A stretch of 23,547 nucleotides of DNA, taken from the IMG/VR virus record IMGVR_UViG_3300031688_000131, positions 1 to 23,547 of that record; one strand, written 5' to 3'. Of this stretch, positions 15,382 through 22,300 are shown one piece after another. Position 1 is the stretch's first letter; each line of letters begins with the position of its first letter. A model generated the notes under the pieces. The model was not told where the DNA came from, ran no database searches, and saw nothing but the letters and a program-made list of their open reading frames with translations. Source of the DNA: a virus. The translations under genes were made by a program, and so were the position numbers.

Positions 15382-17613
15382 TTATTGTATTATTTTACTA
15401 CTCTGTCCTGAGTTATTATATCTAGAGAATCCGAAATCAACTTTCTTAACCTCTCTAGTGCTTTTAGAAGCATACAAGTGTCTCTGGCAAGCCATTATAG
15501 CTAAACCAGAACTAATTGATGCATCAAACTTTGTTCTATTATTAATATCAAATCCTGCCCAGTCTTCAAGAGTTCTTTGAAAGTACATCTTACCACAATC
15601 ACCATTATCATTTAGACCAACATGATCTTCTATATAACTTTCTATTGCAGCGGCATGCGCTTGCTTTATGTCCTCTGACGAATTGGGTATACCACCTAAT
15701 TCTTTTTCAGTAACTGATAACTTGCTACGAACCTTGTCTGGTCTATTCATTGAATAACCTCGATAGCCTCGTCTTTTAATATGATATAATAACCTCGGTT
15801 TATTGTTTTCCGCTAATATCGGCATTCCATAGAATATCATTGACATCAATACATCTTCAAAGAATATCTCAGCCGTTTGAGGCCTTGCTATATATTCTAA
15901 AAAGAATTGACTTGAAGGAACTTCTGCAAGCATACTGAAAGCAGTAAGCCCGTGAAGTGCTCCGTTTGATCCACTTCCATCAACAGTACCGCTAATATCA
16001 TAACTGTCACATCCAAAAGCTCCAAGGTTTTTATTTCCAGGGTGCTTGATTCCGTTCTTCATTATAACATTGTTTTGCATGCTAAGTGGCGGAAGCCAAG
16101 ATACTCTAAACCTACCGTTAGGATTAGGGCTAAACTGAACTTCAGAGTCTTTAACTCCGTTCTTCCAATGAAATGATCCTGTTGTAACATAACCACTCTT
16201 TGTAAGCTCTTCGTTAAAATCTGTTTGTTCGTATATTTTATTTAAGTTGAATAAAGACTTTGCTATCTCATCTCTGAATGCATGCTTCTCTGATCTTGGA
16301 AACTGTCTATAATATTCATTTAATCCGTCGTTGTTATCTCTAAGCCCATCTGCTTCATTCTCCCAATGCTCGATAACTCCTGAGTAGATAAGCTCATTGT
16401 CAATTCCTTTGACTGGCTTTTCTGGGTTATCGAAGACAGGAAATCCATACATATCAATGAATCCCTCGAAGTTCCATTCCATAGGTATGAACAAACTATA
16501 TAATCCACTAGCAGTCTGCCCGTTACGGTTTCGTTTCCTAACGTCTGAGTCATAGTATAGTTTTTTAAAATTACCTCCACCTTTCTTAAGAGCATTTGAT
16601 GTTGATCCCATCATACACTTACCAACTATCTTAGCACCAAGCCTTAAACAAGTTTTAGTTACTCGCCAGTTATTAAGTATATTATCAGGACGTTCCCATT
16701 TACCAGATTCATCGTGAACTAGTAGTCTTAATTTTTCTCCATCGTACGAGTTGTCGCCCGTGTTCTTCCAGTCGATCGTTGTATCAAGACCTTTTTGGTT
16801 GTCTTCCTCATTCGTTTCCTTAATGGATTTACGGGTGAGTCTTCTTGACGGTACCTTGTATGATAGCTCCGTCTTTGGTCTTTCCATTCCGTCTTGCGTC
16901 GGTTTAAAGAAGAAGGGGTAGTTAGATGATATCGGGACAACTTTGTCTGTAAACATCTTTTTAGCATCTGCCCCGGACTTTGATAAGATCCCAAATCTTG
17001 AGTCTCTAGAAAGCGTAGCCTGATTAACAGTTTCTGACGATGCCATGAATGAAAATCCCGATCGTCTATTCTTGAGATAGCACATTCCATAACTTCTTGC
17101 ATCCGCACAGCATGCTTCCCAGAATATGTATAATATTCTATTTGCTTGTCTGAAGTCTGGTAATCCAACGTCAATCTTGGTCCAGTTGAGGTAGACGTAG
17201 TGAGCACCTGTAACGTATTGAGGCTCACCGTTGCACATGAACCACTCACCATCGCTACGCTTGCTATACTCACTGCTGATATATTCGTAATACTTTTCTT
17301 TAATATTTTCAGGATACTGTTTAAAATCATTTAATGTTTTAATTTTATCCAGTGTCTCAGGTCTTTTTGTTCTAGTATATACTTGTTCTTCTGGCTTATT
17401 ACTATTGTATTGAATTTTTTTAGGTGTTGCAGGTAATCCAACTTTTAAACCTTGAATTATGTATATATCACCTAGCGTTCCGTCTTTACTTATTATTACG
17501 CAGTCTAAATCTACATTAAATCCATATTTGAATGACTTGGATTTATTCATTTTCTGCACGTACTTTTTATCTAAATGCTCTCGTGTTACCGAGTAAAGCG
17601 TTTGCTTATACAT
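15382..17613 (-). CDS. Terminase large subunit (packaging ATPase-nuclease)
   Basis: 743 residues. ATPase part: a modified P-loop KNRRSGFS at 181-188 (the Arg/Lys-rich form typical of terminases), Walker B LRLLVHDE at 295-302 with Glu302 as likely catalytic residue, and a coupling motif MMGSTSN at 334-340. The linker contains YYRQFPRSEKHAF (434-446), a common large-terminase segment. The nuclease part starts at GAFGCDSYDISGTVDGSGSN (531-550), with Asp536/Asp539 candidates for metal binding, and continues with EYIARPQTAEIFFEDVLMSM. The enzyme cuts concatemeric DNA and drives it into the procapsid through the portal, encoded next. It starts on the TAATG overlap with the 85-residue gene, so the two are translationally coupled. 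An N-terminal extension of about 120 residues precedes the ATPase, as in the long terminases of marine and crAss-like phages. Confidence 0.88.
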   Translation of the reverse strand: MYKQTLYSVTREHLDKKYVQKMNKSKSFKYGFNVDLDCVIISKDGTLGDIYIIQGLKVGLPATPKKIQYNSNKPEEQVYTRTKRPETLDKIKTLNDFKQYPENIKEKYYEYISSEYSKRSDGEWFMCNGEPQYVTGAHYVYLNWTKIDVGLPDFRQANRILYIFWEACCADARSYGMCYLKNRRSGFSFMASSETVNQATLSRDSRFGILSKSGADAKKMFTDKVVPISSNYPFFFKPTQDGMERPKTELSYKVPSRRLTRKSIKETNEEDNQKGLDTTIDWKNTGDNSYDGEKLRLLVHDESGKWERPDNILNNWRVTKTCLRLGAKIVGKCMMGSTSNALKKGGGNFKKLYYDSDVRKRNRNGQTASGLYSLFIPMEWNFEGFIDMYGFPVFDNPEKPVKGIDNELIYSGVIEHWENEADGLRDNNDGLNEYYRQFPRSEKHAFRDEIAKSLFNLNKIYEQTDFNEELTKSGYVTTGSFHWKNGVKDSEVQFSPNPNGRFRVSWLPPLSMQNNVIMKNGIKHPGNKNLGAFGCDSYDISGTVDGSGSNGALHGLTAFSMLAEVPSSQFFLEYIARPQTAEIFFEDVLMSMIFYGMPILAENNKPRLLYHIKRRGYRGYSMNRPDKVRSKLSVTEKELGGIPNSSEDIKQAHAAAIESYIEDHVGLNDNGDCGKMYFQRTLEDWAGFDINNRTKFDASISSGLAIMACQRHLYASKSTREVKKVDFGFSRYNNSGQSSKIIQ

Positions 17614-17870
17614 TATTTAATTCTTTCTTCAACACCGAAGAAGTTAGTTTCACTTTTCTTAGTGTCTTTACTTACGTTGTTTAACTCTTCTACCTTTTCA
17701 ATCATAGCCATTGCGTCATCCATTGCAAGTCTATAAGCGGAAGCGGATACTTTAACCTTTTCAGGATCAATCTCCTTTGAGTCCATTTTTCTATTCATTA
17801 CCTTGATTAATTCGCTAATTGAATTCTCAGCTGCATCAAGAAGTAACTTTTTTGTTTTCGTTATGTCCAT
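17613..17870 (-). CDS. Small helical protein upstream of terminase; candidate small terminase subunit
   Basis: 85 residues, highly charged, predicted all-helical (TKKLLLDAAENSISELIKVM, then a KMDSKEIDPEKVKVSASAYR segment, then MAMIEKVEELNN). No cysteine, no membrane segment, no enzyme motif. Its stop overlaps the terminase ATG by one base, and its own start lies 35 bases inside the upstream GroES-like gene. Position, size and helicity agree with a small terminase subunit, which binds DNA and regulates the large subunit. However, no helix-turn-helix is obvious and 85 residues is short for that family. I recall similar small proteins at this spot in related phages without proven function, so the small-terminase role is inference from context only. 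Confidence 0.4.
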   Translation of the reverse strand: MDITKTKKLLLDAAENSISELIKVMNRKMDSKEIDPEKVKVSASAYRLAMDDAMAMIEKVEELNNVSKDTKKSETNFFGVEERIK

Positions 17871-18423
17871 AGTTGATGGTTATGTCTTTTGATAAAATTC
17901 TATATAATTTACTTCCATCTATATTAAACTCGTATTCTGAATCAGGTGTAAACCCTACTATATCGCCATAGGTCAATCCTAAGGACTCCAAATAGTCATT
18001 CATATATATAATGACACCTAAAAGCTTTTGTTCGCTCTCGGTGCTCCATACGTCTTCGTTATCTAAAGGTTTAACGAAACAATATTGATTTAAGCAGTGC
18101 CAATTGTCATTTTGCTTGTATGCAAACAACTGATCAGTTGCTACTATGTATCTATCGTCGTCTATGTAACTAGCTGAGTTTCTCTCAACACCGTGAACAT
18201 CGAACCATCTTCTAAATACATTGTGATGTACTATAACCTCGTCTCCGGGTTTAATTGTAGTGTCAACGTTTATAGGAACGTTTAATACAGTCCCTACTCT
18301 GTTAACAAATTCATAATCTCTTTCAGTGATCTCAGTGTTTAAGATCAGTTCTTTACCGTCTACAGATACTTTATCATTGTAGCGGTTTTCAGTTGATATA
18401 ATATAATTGTAAAGTGATTTCAT
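17836..18423 (-). CDS. GroES-like co-chaperonin, apparently two barrels
   Basis: 195 residues. The first half has KELILNT, then RVGTVLNVPINVDTTIKPGD followed by EVIVHHNVF (43-70), then YIDDDRYIVATDQLFAY. The second half has YCFVKPL (114-120), a mobile-loop-like gap, LLGVIIYMN, then GLTYGDIVGFTPDSEYEFNI followed by DGSKLYRILSKDITI (149-183). Each half follows the GroES order: VKPL-type strand, loop, G-x-V strand, GD-x-V turn, x-DG-x-x-Y strand, D-I end. Phage co-chaperonins (T4 Gp31 is the known case) work with host GroEL to fold the capsid protein, and the late-module location fits. Two barrels in one chain would resemble chloroplast Cpn20. Family assignment rests on motif order, not a search. 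It is part of a tight cluster, one base after the 72-residue gene. Confidence 0.55.
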   Translation of the reverse strand: MKSLYNYIISTENRYNDKVSVDGKELILNTEITERDYEFVNRVGTVLNVPINVDTTIKPGDEVIVHHNVFRRWFDVHGVERNSASYIDDDRYIVATDQLFAYKQNDNWHCLNQYCFVKPLDNEDVWSTESEQKLLGVIIYMNDYLESLGLTYGDIVGFTPDSEYEFNIDGSKLYRILSKDITINYGHNENKKVTS

Positions 18424-18424
18424 T

Positions 18425-18643
18425 TTAGTAATCTAAGTTGTACTCAATTGAGATCGCCATATTACTATTAAAGTTTTTCCAAGGTAACTGTGATCCTTTC
18501 TTTTCAATGTATATATTGTAAGATCCGTTCTCTTCTAATATATCACAAATTCTATGGCCTCCATATACTTCTTGGCCAACAGCGTAGTGCATGGCTTCGT
18601 TCTTATAGTCTTGGCCGATGCTTATCTTTCTAATAAGTTTCAT
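18425..18643 (-). CDS. Small conserved phage protein of unknown function
   Basis: 72 residues (MKLIRKISIGQDYKNEAMHY, then AVGQEVYGGHRICDILEEN). It is followed by a beta-type segment YNIYIEKKGSQLPWKNFNSN and a C-terminus of ISIEYNLDY. No signal peptide, membrane segment or recognisable catalytic motif. I recall short proteins with the same IRKISIG...DYKN...MHY opening and a W-K-x-F-N core next to co-chaperonin-like genes in marine phages, which supports a real gene rather than chance. The start is preceded by an A/T-only leader, and the stop is one base before the next start, so it belongs to the cluster leading to the terminase. No function can be given. Confidence 0.6.
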   Translation of the reverse strand: MKLIRKISIGQDYKNEAMHYAVGQEVYGGHRICDILEENGSYNIYIEKKGSQLPWKNFNSNMAISIEYNLDY

Positions 18644-18658
18644 ATAATTAAATTAAGT

Positions 18659-18805
18659 TTATTTTTTTATTTTATGGTGTATTTGAATACCGGTATAAAT
18701 TATAGTCAAACATAATACTATAGTTTGAAGTACTGGATTAAATTCTTCAATTGCGCTAAACAAAACTGCTCCTATGTTCAATCCATATATCTTTAAGTCG
18801 TTCAT
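18659..18805 (-). CDS. 48-residue single-span membrane protein in lysis cassette
   Basis: Short ORF, ATG at 18805 to TAA at 18659: MNDLKIYGLNIGAVLFSAIE, then an EFNPVLQ segment, then a hydrophobic core TIVLCLTIIYTGIQI ending in a basic tail HHKIKK. Its ATG overlaps the holin stop as ATGA, the classic translational coupling arrangement, and it ends 15 bases before the next gene. A hydrophobic N-terminal half, one clear membrane span (about 27-42) and a basic end suggest a second holin, antiholin or other lysis accessory. I recall very similar small proteins (xLKIYGLNIGA) next to this holin type in marine phages. The lysis role is inferred from neighbour and topology. No endolysin or spanin is visible in the window. 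Confidence 0.6.
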   Translation of the reverse strand: MNDLKIYGLNIGAVLFSAIEEFNPVLQTIVLCLTIIYTGIQIHHKIKK

Positions 18806-19221
18806 TTTTGATGTTTATTATTTCCCATTACTTTTTCAAATCCTCGACTACCAAAATACCCCATAAAAACTATTTGGAGTAAATCTTTAACTGTGTCTAG
18901 ATCCTCTAACTGATATGCCCAACCAATTGCAAATGCAACCGTTAAGAAAGCTAAAGTTAATGGTCTAACATTAGATGCAAGCCAAGATCCACTTCTTGAA
19001 TCTGCTACCCATCTTTTAGTTATGCCATTGAACTCATGAACTTCTTGTTCTAATTTCTTTAAAGCAATCTCTTTATCACCTTCTGTCATGTCAGATCCAC
19101 CGATAATGGCTTTAATAACATTTCCAATAGGAGTACTTCCTGACAAGGCACCTACAACGCCAGGAATCTTCTGTAATAGAAATTTCCCAACGTCAGTGTC
19201 TTTAAACTTTTTTTTACTCAT
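18802..19221 (-). CDS. Holin, 3-TM gene-transfer-agent type
   Basis: 139 residues. The amphipathic N-terminus (KFLLQKIPGVVGALSGSTPI, then GNVIKAIIGG) is followed by a charged helix (EGDKEIALKKLEQEVHEFNG). Next is the signature WVADSRSGSWLASNVRPLTL (71-90) leading into a hydrophobic span AFLTVAFAIGWAYQL, and a second weak span (LLQIVFMGYFG) ending GSRGFEK. The DS-x-S-x-SW-x-x-x-x-RPL pattern and GSRGxEK end match the GTA_holin_3TM family (holins for gene-transfer-agent release). Holins make the membrane holes that start lysis. A rare Shine-Dalgarno-like AAGGA lies 7 bases before the ATG. The start shares a base with the stop of the adhesin gene, and the stop overlaps the 48-residue gene. Good confidence in family, no endolysin seen nearby. 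Confidence 0.7.
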   Translation of the reverse strand: MSKKKFKDTDVGKFLLQKIPGVVGALSGSTPIGNVIKAIIGGSDMTEGDKEIALKKLEQEVHEFNGITKRWVADSRSGSWLASNVRPLTLAFLTVAFAIGWAYQLEDLDTVKDLLQIVFMGYFGSRGFEKVMGNNKHQK

Positions 19222-21788
19222 TATCGTCCTTGATTATATAAAACTGTTATCTCTGGAGAATCTAATCTCAGTGAATAAACTTGGAATTTAGATATATCAA
19301 AATCTCCAAATCTAAATTTGTTTGCACTTACCGTTTCAAAGTCCCTCCCAATGTCTGTTATGTCGTCCATATCCCCAGCAGTACAGGTGCCAGTAAGAAC
19401 ATTGTTTTGATAAAAATCATAAGAATCGCCTAAACCTTTTTGAAAAACAATATGTTCCCAAGTGTTATAAGGTGTTATAGAACCTATAATACGGTTATTA
19501 TTATTGTCTGATCTTGCATGTTTATAAAACCATCCAGTACCATTAGTAGTACCATCATCTTCCCAGTGTAAACTTTTGTCTGTTGGATGCTGTGACGCAT
19601 TTGAGAATATAGGTATTTGTCCAGCTACACCAGGATCTCTTAATCTAATCCAAAAAGATACTGAAAACACATTAGCTATAGGCTCTTCAAACTCAAAGTA
19701 CCTGTCGGTACCTAAAGTAAAAAAACTTGTATCACCATCAGTGCTGTACTGAGGTAATGCAGATCCAGGTGAGCTCAAGATGGCATCGTTGCCGTCATAT
19801 ATGTACCTGTTCTTTGTTTTATTGTAATTACTCAAAACCTGTGAGCTACTAAGCTTGCTATTAAATATAATACCTTCACCTACTTTACCTTCAAAACTTC
19901 TTTGTAAAGAATTCGCTACAACACCAGAATTACCAAATAGAACTTGCGCTGGAAATGTATTCCCTCCAAAATCTTGTAATTGTCTATCTATGTCTAAGTC
20001 TATAATACCGTCTTGAAGATCATTGCCGTTCTGATTAAATATTATTGTAGTAATAGGTAAACCATTGATATAGAATTGCTTATCACTACCATCTGTACCA
20101 TCCTCAGTGTAAACTAATTGTTGCCAACCAGCTCCATCAAATCTATCGTTATTCTGATCAAAAGAACTAAACCCAGAAACAGCTCCATGCCCTGTCCCGT
20201 GATTTTGTGACGAAGACATTTGTAGACTACGCCCATTAGTTGTTCCTCCTACTATAAACTGCACTAAGTTAATAGTACTAGAATATAAATTTTGAATGGA
20301 AAATAATACTGGTGCACTTACGCCAGCAGGGTTTGCTGGTATGTTAAACCAAAAAGAAAAACTCTTGCTGCCTGTTACATCAGTCTTAATAATACCTTTA
20401 ACGTCATCTAAGTTGCTTCCAGGAAATCGTAAAAAATCAGTAGTAATGTTCTTAACGATAGAGCTAGCCCTTGCCATGTGGCTACCAAATCCAGAAAGAT
20501 CTAGAACTGCGGCATCAGTCGGCTGTGGACTTACTGAATCGTGCTTATGGGGTGATGCTCTGAATATTATGTCATCCTCACCATCTAGCTTTTCATTTAA
20601 AGGAACAGAATCATCCGCAAACGACATGTATGCGTATTCTACTCCCATAAGATTATTAATAGATCTTTCAGACGTTGACCAACTCCATCCATTGTTATTA
20701 AACGCTGGGGCTCTAACGGCATAAGCTTGTAATCCTTCAGAAGCTAAGCCTAATTCGTTACTGGTTCCACGTGTACTGTCATATAGTTTCCACTCAAGAT
20801 CATCACCTGCGCCTCCACTAACTCTTTTAACCATCATCATTTTAGGCTTGAAACCAACGTCATACGCCTCAGCAGTACCAGTTCCAACAAATGTGCCCAT
20901 CTTGCTATATCCCCTAATCTCAGTAAAACTATATATGCTAGAGTTTGAGGGTGTTGAACTTAAATATGCATTACTTACGTTAACTTGTCCTAGCGTCTGA
21001 GAGTTGAGCGCTCCGGCTGGTGCAGCCTCTGATGAAGCGTCACTTGTTAATGAGCTGTATCCATTAGCTATACTCCTAAAAGCATCTTGAGCTACATAAG
21101 TAAGTGAATTAAATAGGCTATTTTGTTTTAGAAAAAACATAGATGGACTTACGTTTAATCCATGCTGGAATGAATGAACACTATTTGCGTCTCCACTACT
21201 AGAAGGTACATTTATTGCGCTAAACCCGCCTTTTTCATTTACAGTTCTAGTGTAATCACCTCCTGTGCTTGCTTCGGTAAGCGATTCTGTTTCTACAGGA
21301 TTACCTTTCCAACACCAAGCTGTGTATCTATAGTTAACATTATTTTTATTAATGCTATCACTATCACCAATAATAAAACCGTTGTGTGTAAAACCTAAAA
21401 CTTCATCAGTAGCAACATAAGATACTCCACTAGCTTCAGTAGCTGTGGTTGCTCCTCTTAAAGAGTCTATAAACCTAATCGGTTGGGTTGTCCCTGGATC
21501 ACCAGTGTTTTGTTTAAGCATGATAAGCGCAGGCTTAAAGCCCACGTCTATCAGTCTATTAGTTTGGCCATTACCTGTCCACTCTACAACATTAAAGTGT
21601 TCAGATGGAGTAATATCAGGTAAGTACCTATGGTTAGTTAAATCTCTCCAAGCACCTGAATTTTCGTCTCCAGCAACGTTTAAGAAACTGTCGCCATCAT
21701 TGGCATCAAGATTAACCATAAGGCCACGTTCTTGATTACCCTCCGCTACAACGGGAATTGATGATGCTATTAATTGATGATTAACCAT
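19221..21788 (-). CDS. LamG-type modular tail adhesin / receptor-binding protein
   Basis: 855 residues. The N-terminus (GLMVNLDANDGDSF ... GAWRDLT, 22-51) resembles the opening strand of a concanavalin A-like domain. Three repeats of the GF-x-P type follow, at about 80-160 (DVGFKPALIMLKQN ... YTAWCWKG), 208-292 (HGLNVSPSMFFLKQN) and 310-395 (DVGFKPKMMMVKRV ... YAYMSFAD). These match units common in marine phage tail proteins. Then come two LamG-like lectin folds, about 452-661 (SFSFWFNIPAN ... WQQLVYTEDG ... FEGKVGEGIIFNSKL) and about 688-855 (VSFWIRLRDPG ... WEHIVFQKG ... FQVYSLRLDSPEITVLYNQG). LamG folds bind glycans, so a role in host surface recognition is likely. There is no catalytic motif. 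It follows the tail-fibre genes and precedes the holin. Confidence 0.7.
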   Translation of the reverse strand: MVNHQLIASSIPVVAEGNQERGLMVNLDANDGDSFLNVAGDENSGAWRDLTNHRYLPDITPSEHFNVVEWTGNGQTNRLIDVGFKPALIMLKQNTGDPGTTQPIRFIDSLRGATTATEASGVSYVATDEVLGFTHNGFIIGDSDSINKNNVNYRYTAWCWKGNPVETESLTEASTGGDYTRTVNEKGGFSAINVPSSSGDANSVHSFQHGLNVSPSMFFLKQNSLFNSLTYVAQDAFRSIANGYSSLTSDASSEAAPAGALNSQTLGQVNVSNAYLSSTPSNSSIYSFTEIRGYSKMGTFVGTGTAEAYDVGFKPKMMMVKRVSGGAGDDLEWKLYDSTRGTSNELGLASEGLQAYAVRAPAFNNNGWSWSTSERSINNLMGVEYAYMSFADDSVPLNEKLDGEDDIIFRASPHKHDSVSPQPTDAAVLDLSGFGSHMARASSIVKNITTDFLRFPGSNLDDVKGIIKTDVTGSKSFSFWFNIPANPAGVSAPVLFSIQNLYSSTINLVQFIVGGTTNGRSLQMSSSQNHGTGHGAVSGFSSFDQNNDRFDGAGWQQLVYTEDGTDGSDKQFYINGLPITTIIFNQNGNDLQDGIIDLDIDRQLQDFGGNTFPAQVLFGNSGVVANSLQRSFEGKVGEGIIFNSKLSSSQVLSNYNKTKNRYIYDGNDAILSSPGSALPQYSTDGDTSFFTLGTDRYFEFEEPIANVFSVSFWIRLRDPGVAGQIPIFSNASQHPTDKSLHWEDDGTTNGTGWFYKHARSDNNNNRIIGSITPYNTWEHIVFQKGLGDSYDFYQNNVLTGTCTAGDMDDITDIGRDFETVSANKFRFGDFDISKFQVYSLRLDSPEITVLYNQGR

Positions 21789-21789
21789 A

Positions 21790-22299
21790 TTACATTGTTA
21801 TGCTATACATAATAACTTCTCTCTTTCCAGTGAGTGCGTTTATAGCGCTTTCATTTCTTTGAATACTAGCTCTTATAACTAGTCTTTCCGCTTTGATTGT
21901 TGCTGGTATGTTACCGCAACCGTCCATCTTTCTAATAACGTAAAAGTCAGTTTCAGATAACATCTTACCGGCTATCTTGTTAAGCTCATCTATTTTTGCT
22001 AGTTTTAAATCAGCCAGATCACCAAGCTCCTTTAATGAAACATCATAAGTAAACCCAGCTACATTGCTGGATTCACCTGTGATTGTATTCGTATGTTCAA
22101 TGGTCTTACTGAAATGCAAATTACTAAGTGTATGTACAACCGAGTCGTGTGTCGGCGTAACTACATCATAGAACCCTAGCTCTTCAAGTTTTGAAGGGCT
22201 AAGGGTATCTGCTTTTAAGATGGTAGTACCTTTGTGTTTTAAAACTGTTGGTATTTGTCTGTACTTTACGACTTTACCACTCTCTATTCTTGCTTTCAT
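21790..22299 (-). CDS. Tail-fibre associated / assembly-chaperone-like protein
   Basis: 169 residues. N-terminus MKARIESGKVVKYRQIPTVL, then ELGFYDVVTPTHDSVVHTLS, a beta-type segment, then a helical C-terminal part LKELGDLADLKLAKIDELNK followed by IAGKMLSETDFYVIRKMDGC. The end has AERLVIRASIQRNESAINAL and TGKREVIMYSI. The layout (short N-terminal beta motif GFYDVVTP, then LxxLKxxKIxxLNxxAxxxLSxTDxYVIR and an RxxxRxxxxxxExxINAL helix) is that of small proteins next to tail-fibre genes, often described as fibre assembly or fibre-tip proteins. It sits one base from both neighbours, the tail fibre upstream and the adhesin downstream, which supports a joint role. Whether it is a chaperone or a virion part cannot be told. 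Confidence 0.5.
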   Translation of the reverse strand: MKARIESGKVVKYRQIPTVLKHKGTTILKADTLSPSKLEELGFYDVVTPTHDSVVHTLSNLHFSKTIEHTNTITGESSNVAGFTYDVSLKELGDLADLKLAKIDELNKIAGKMLSETDFYVIRKMDGCGNIPATIKAERLVIRASIQRNESAINALTGKREVIMYSITM

Positions 22300-22300
22300 A

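Noticed and set aside
16728-17330. Minus-strand ORF of 200 codons in another frame of the terminase gene
   Set aside because: Overlaps the ATPase region with conserved motifs; its translation is Arg/Ser/Thr-rich and of chance type.
20296-20724. Plus-strand ORF of 142 codons
   Set aside because: Antisense to the LamG adhesin, whose motifs are clear; the plus frame shows no domain pattern.
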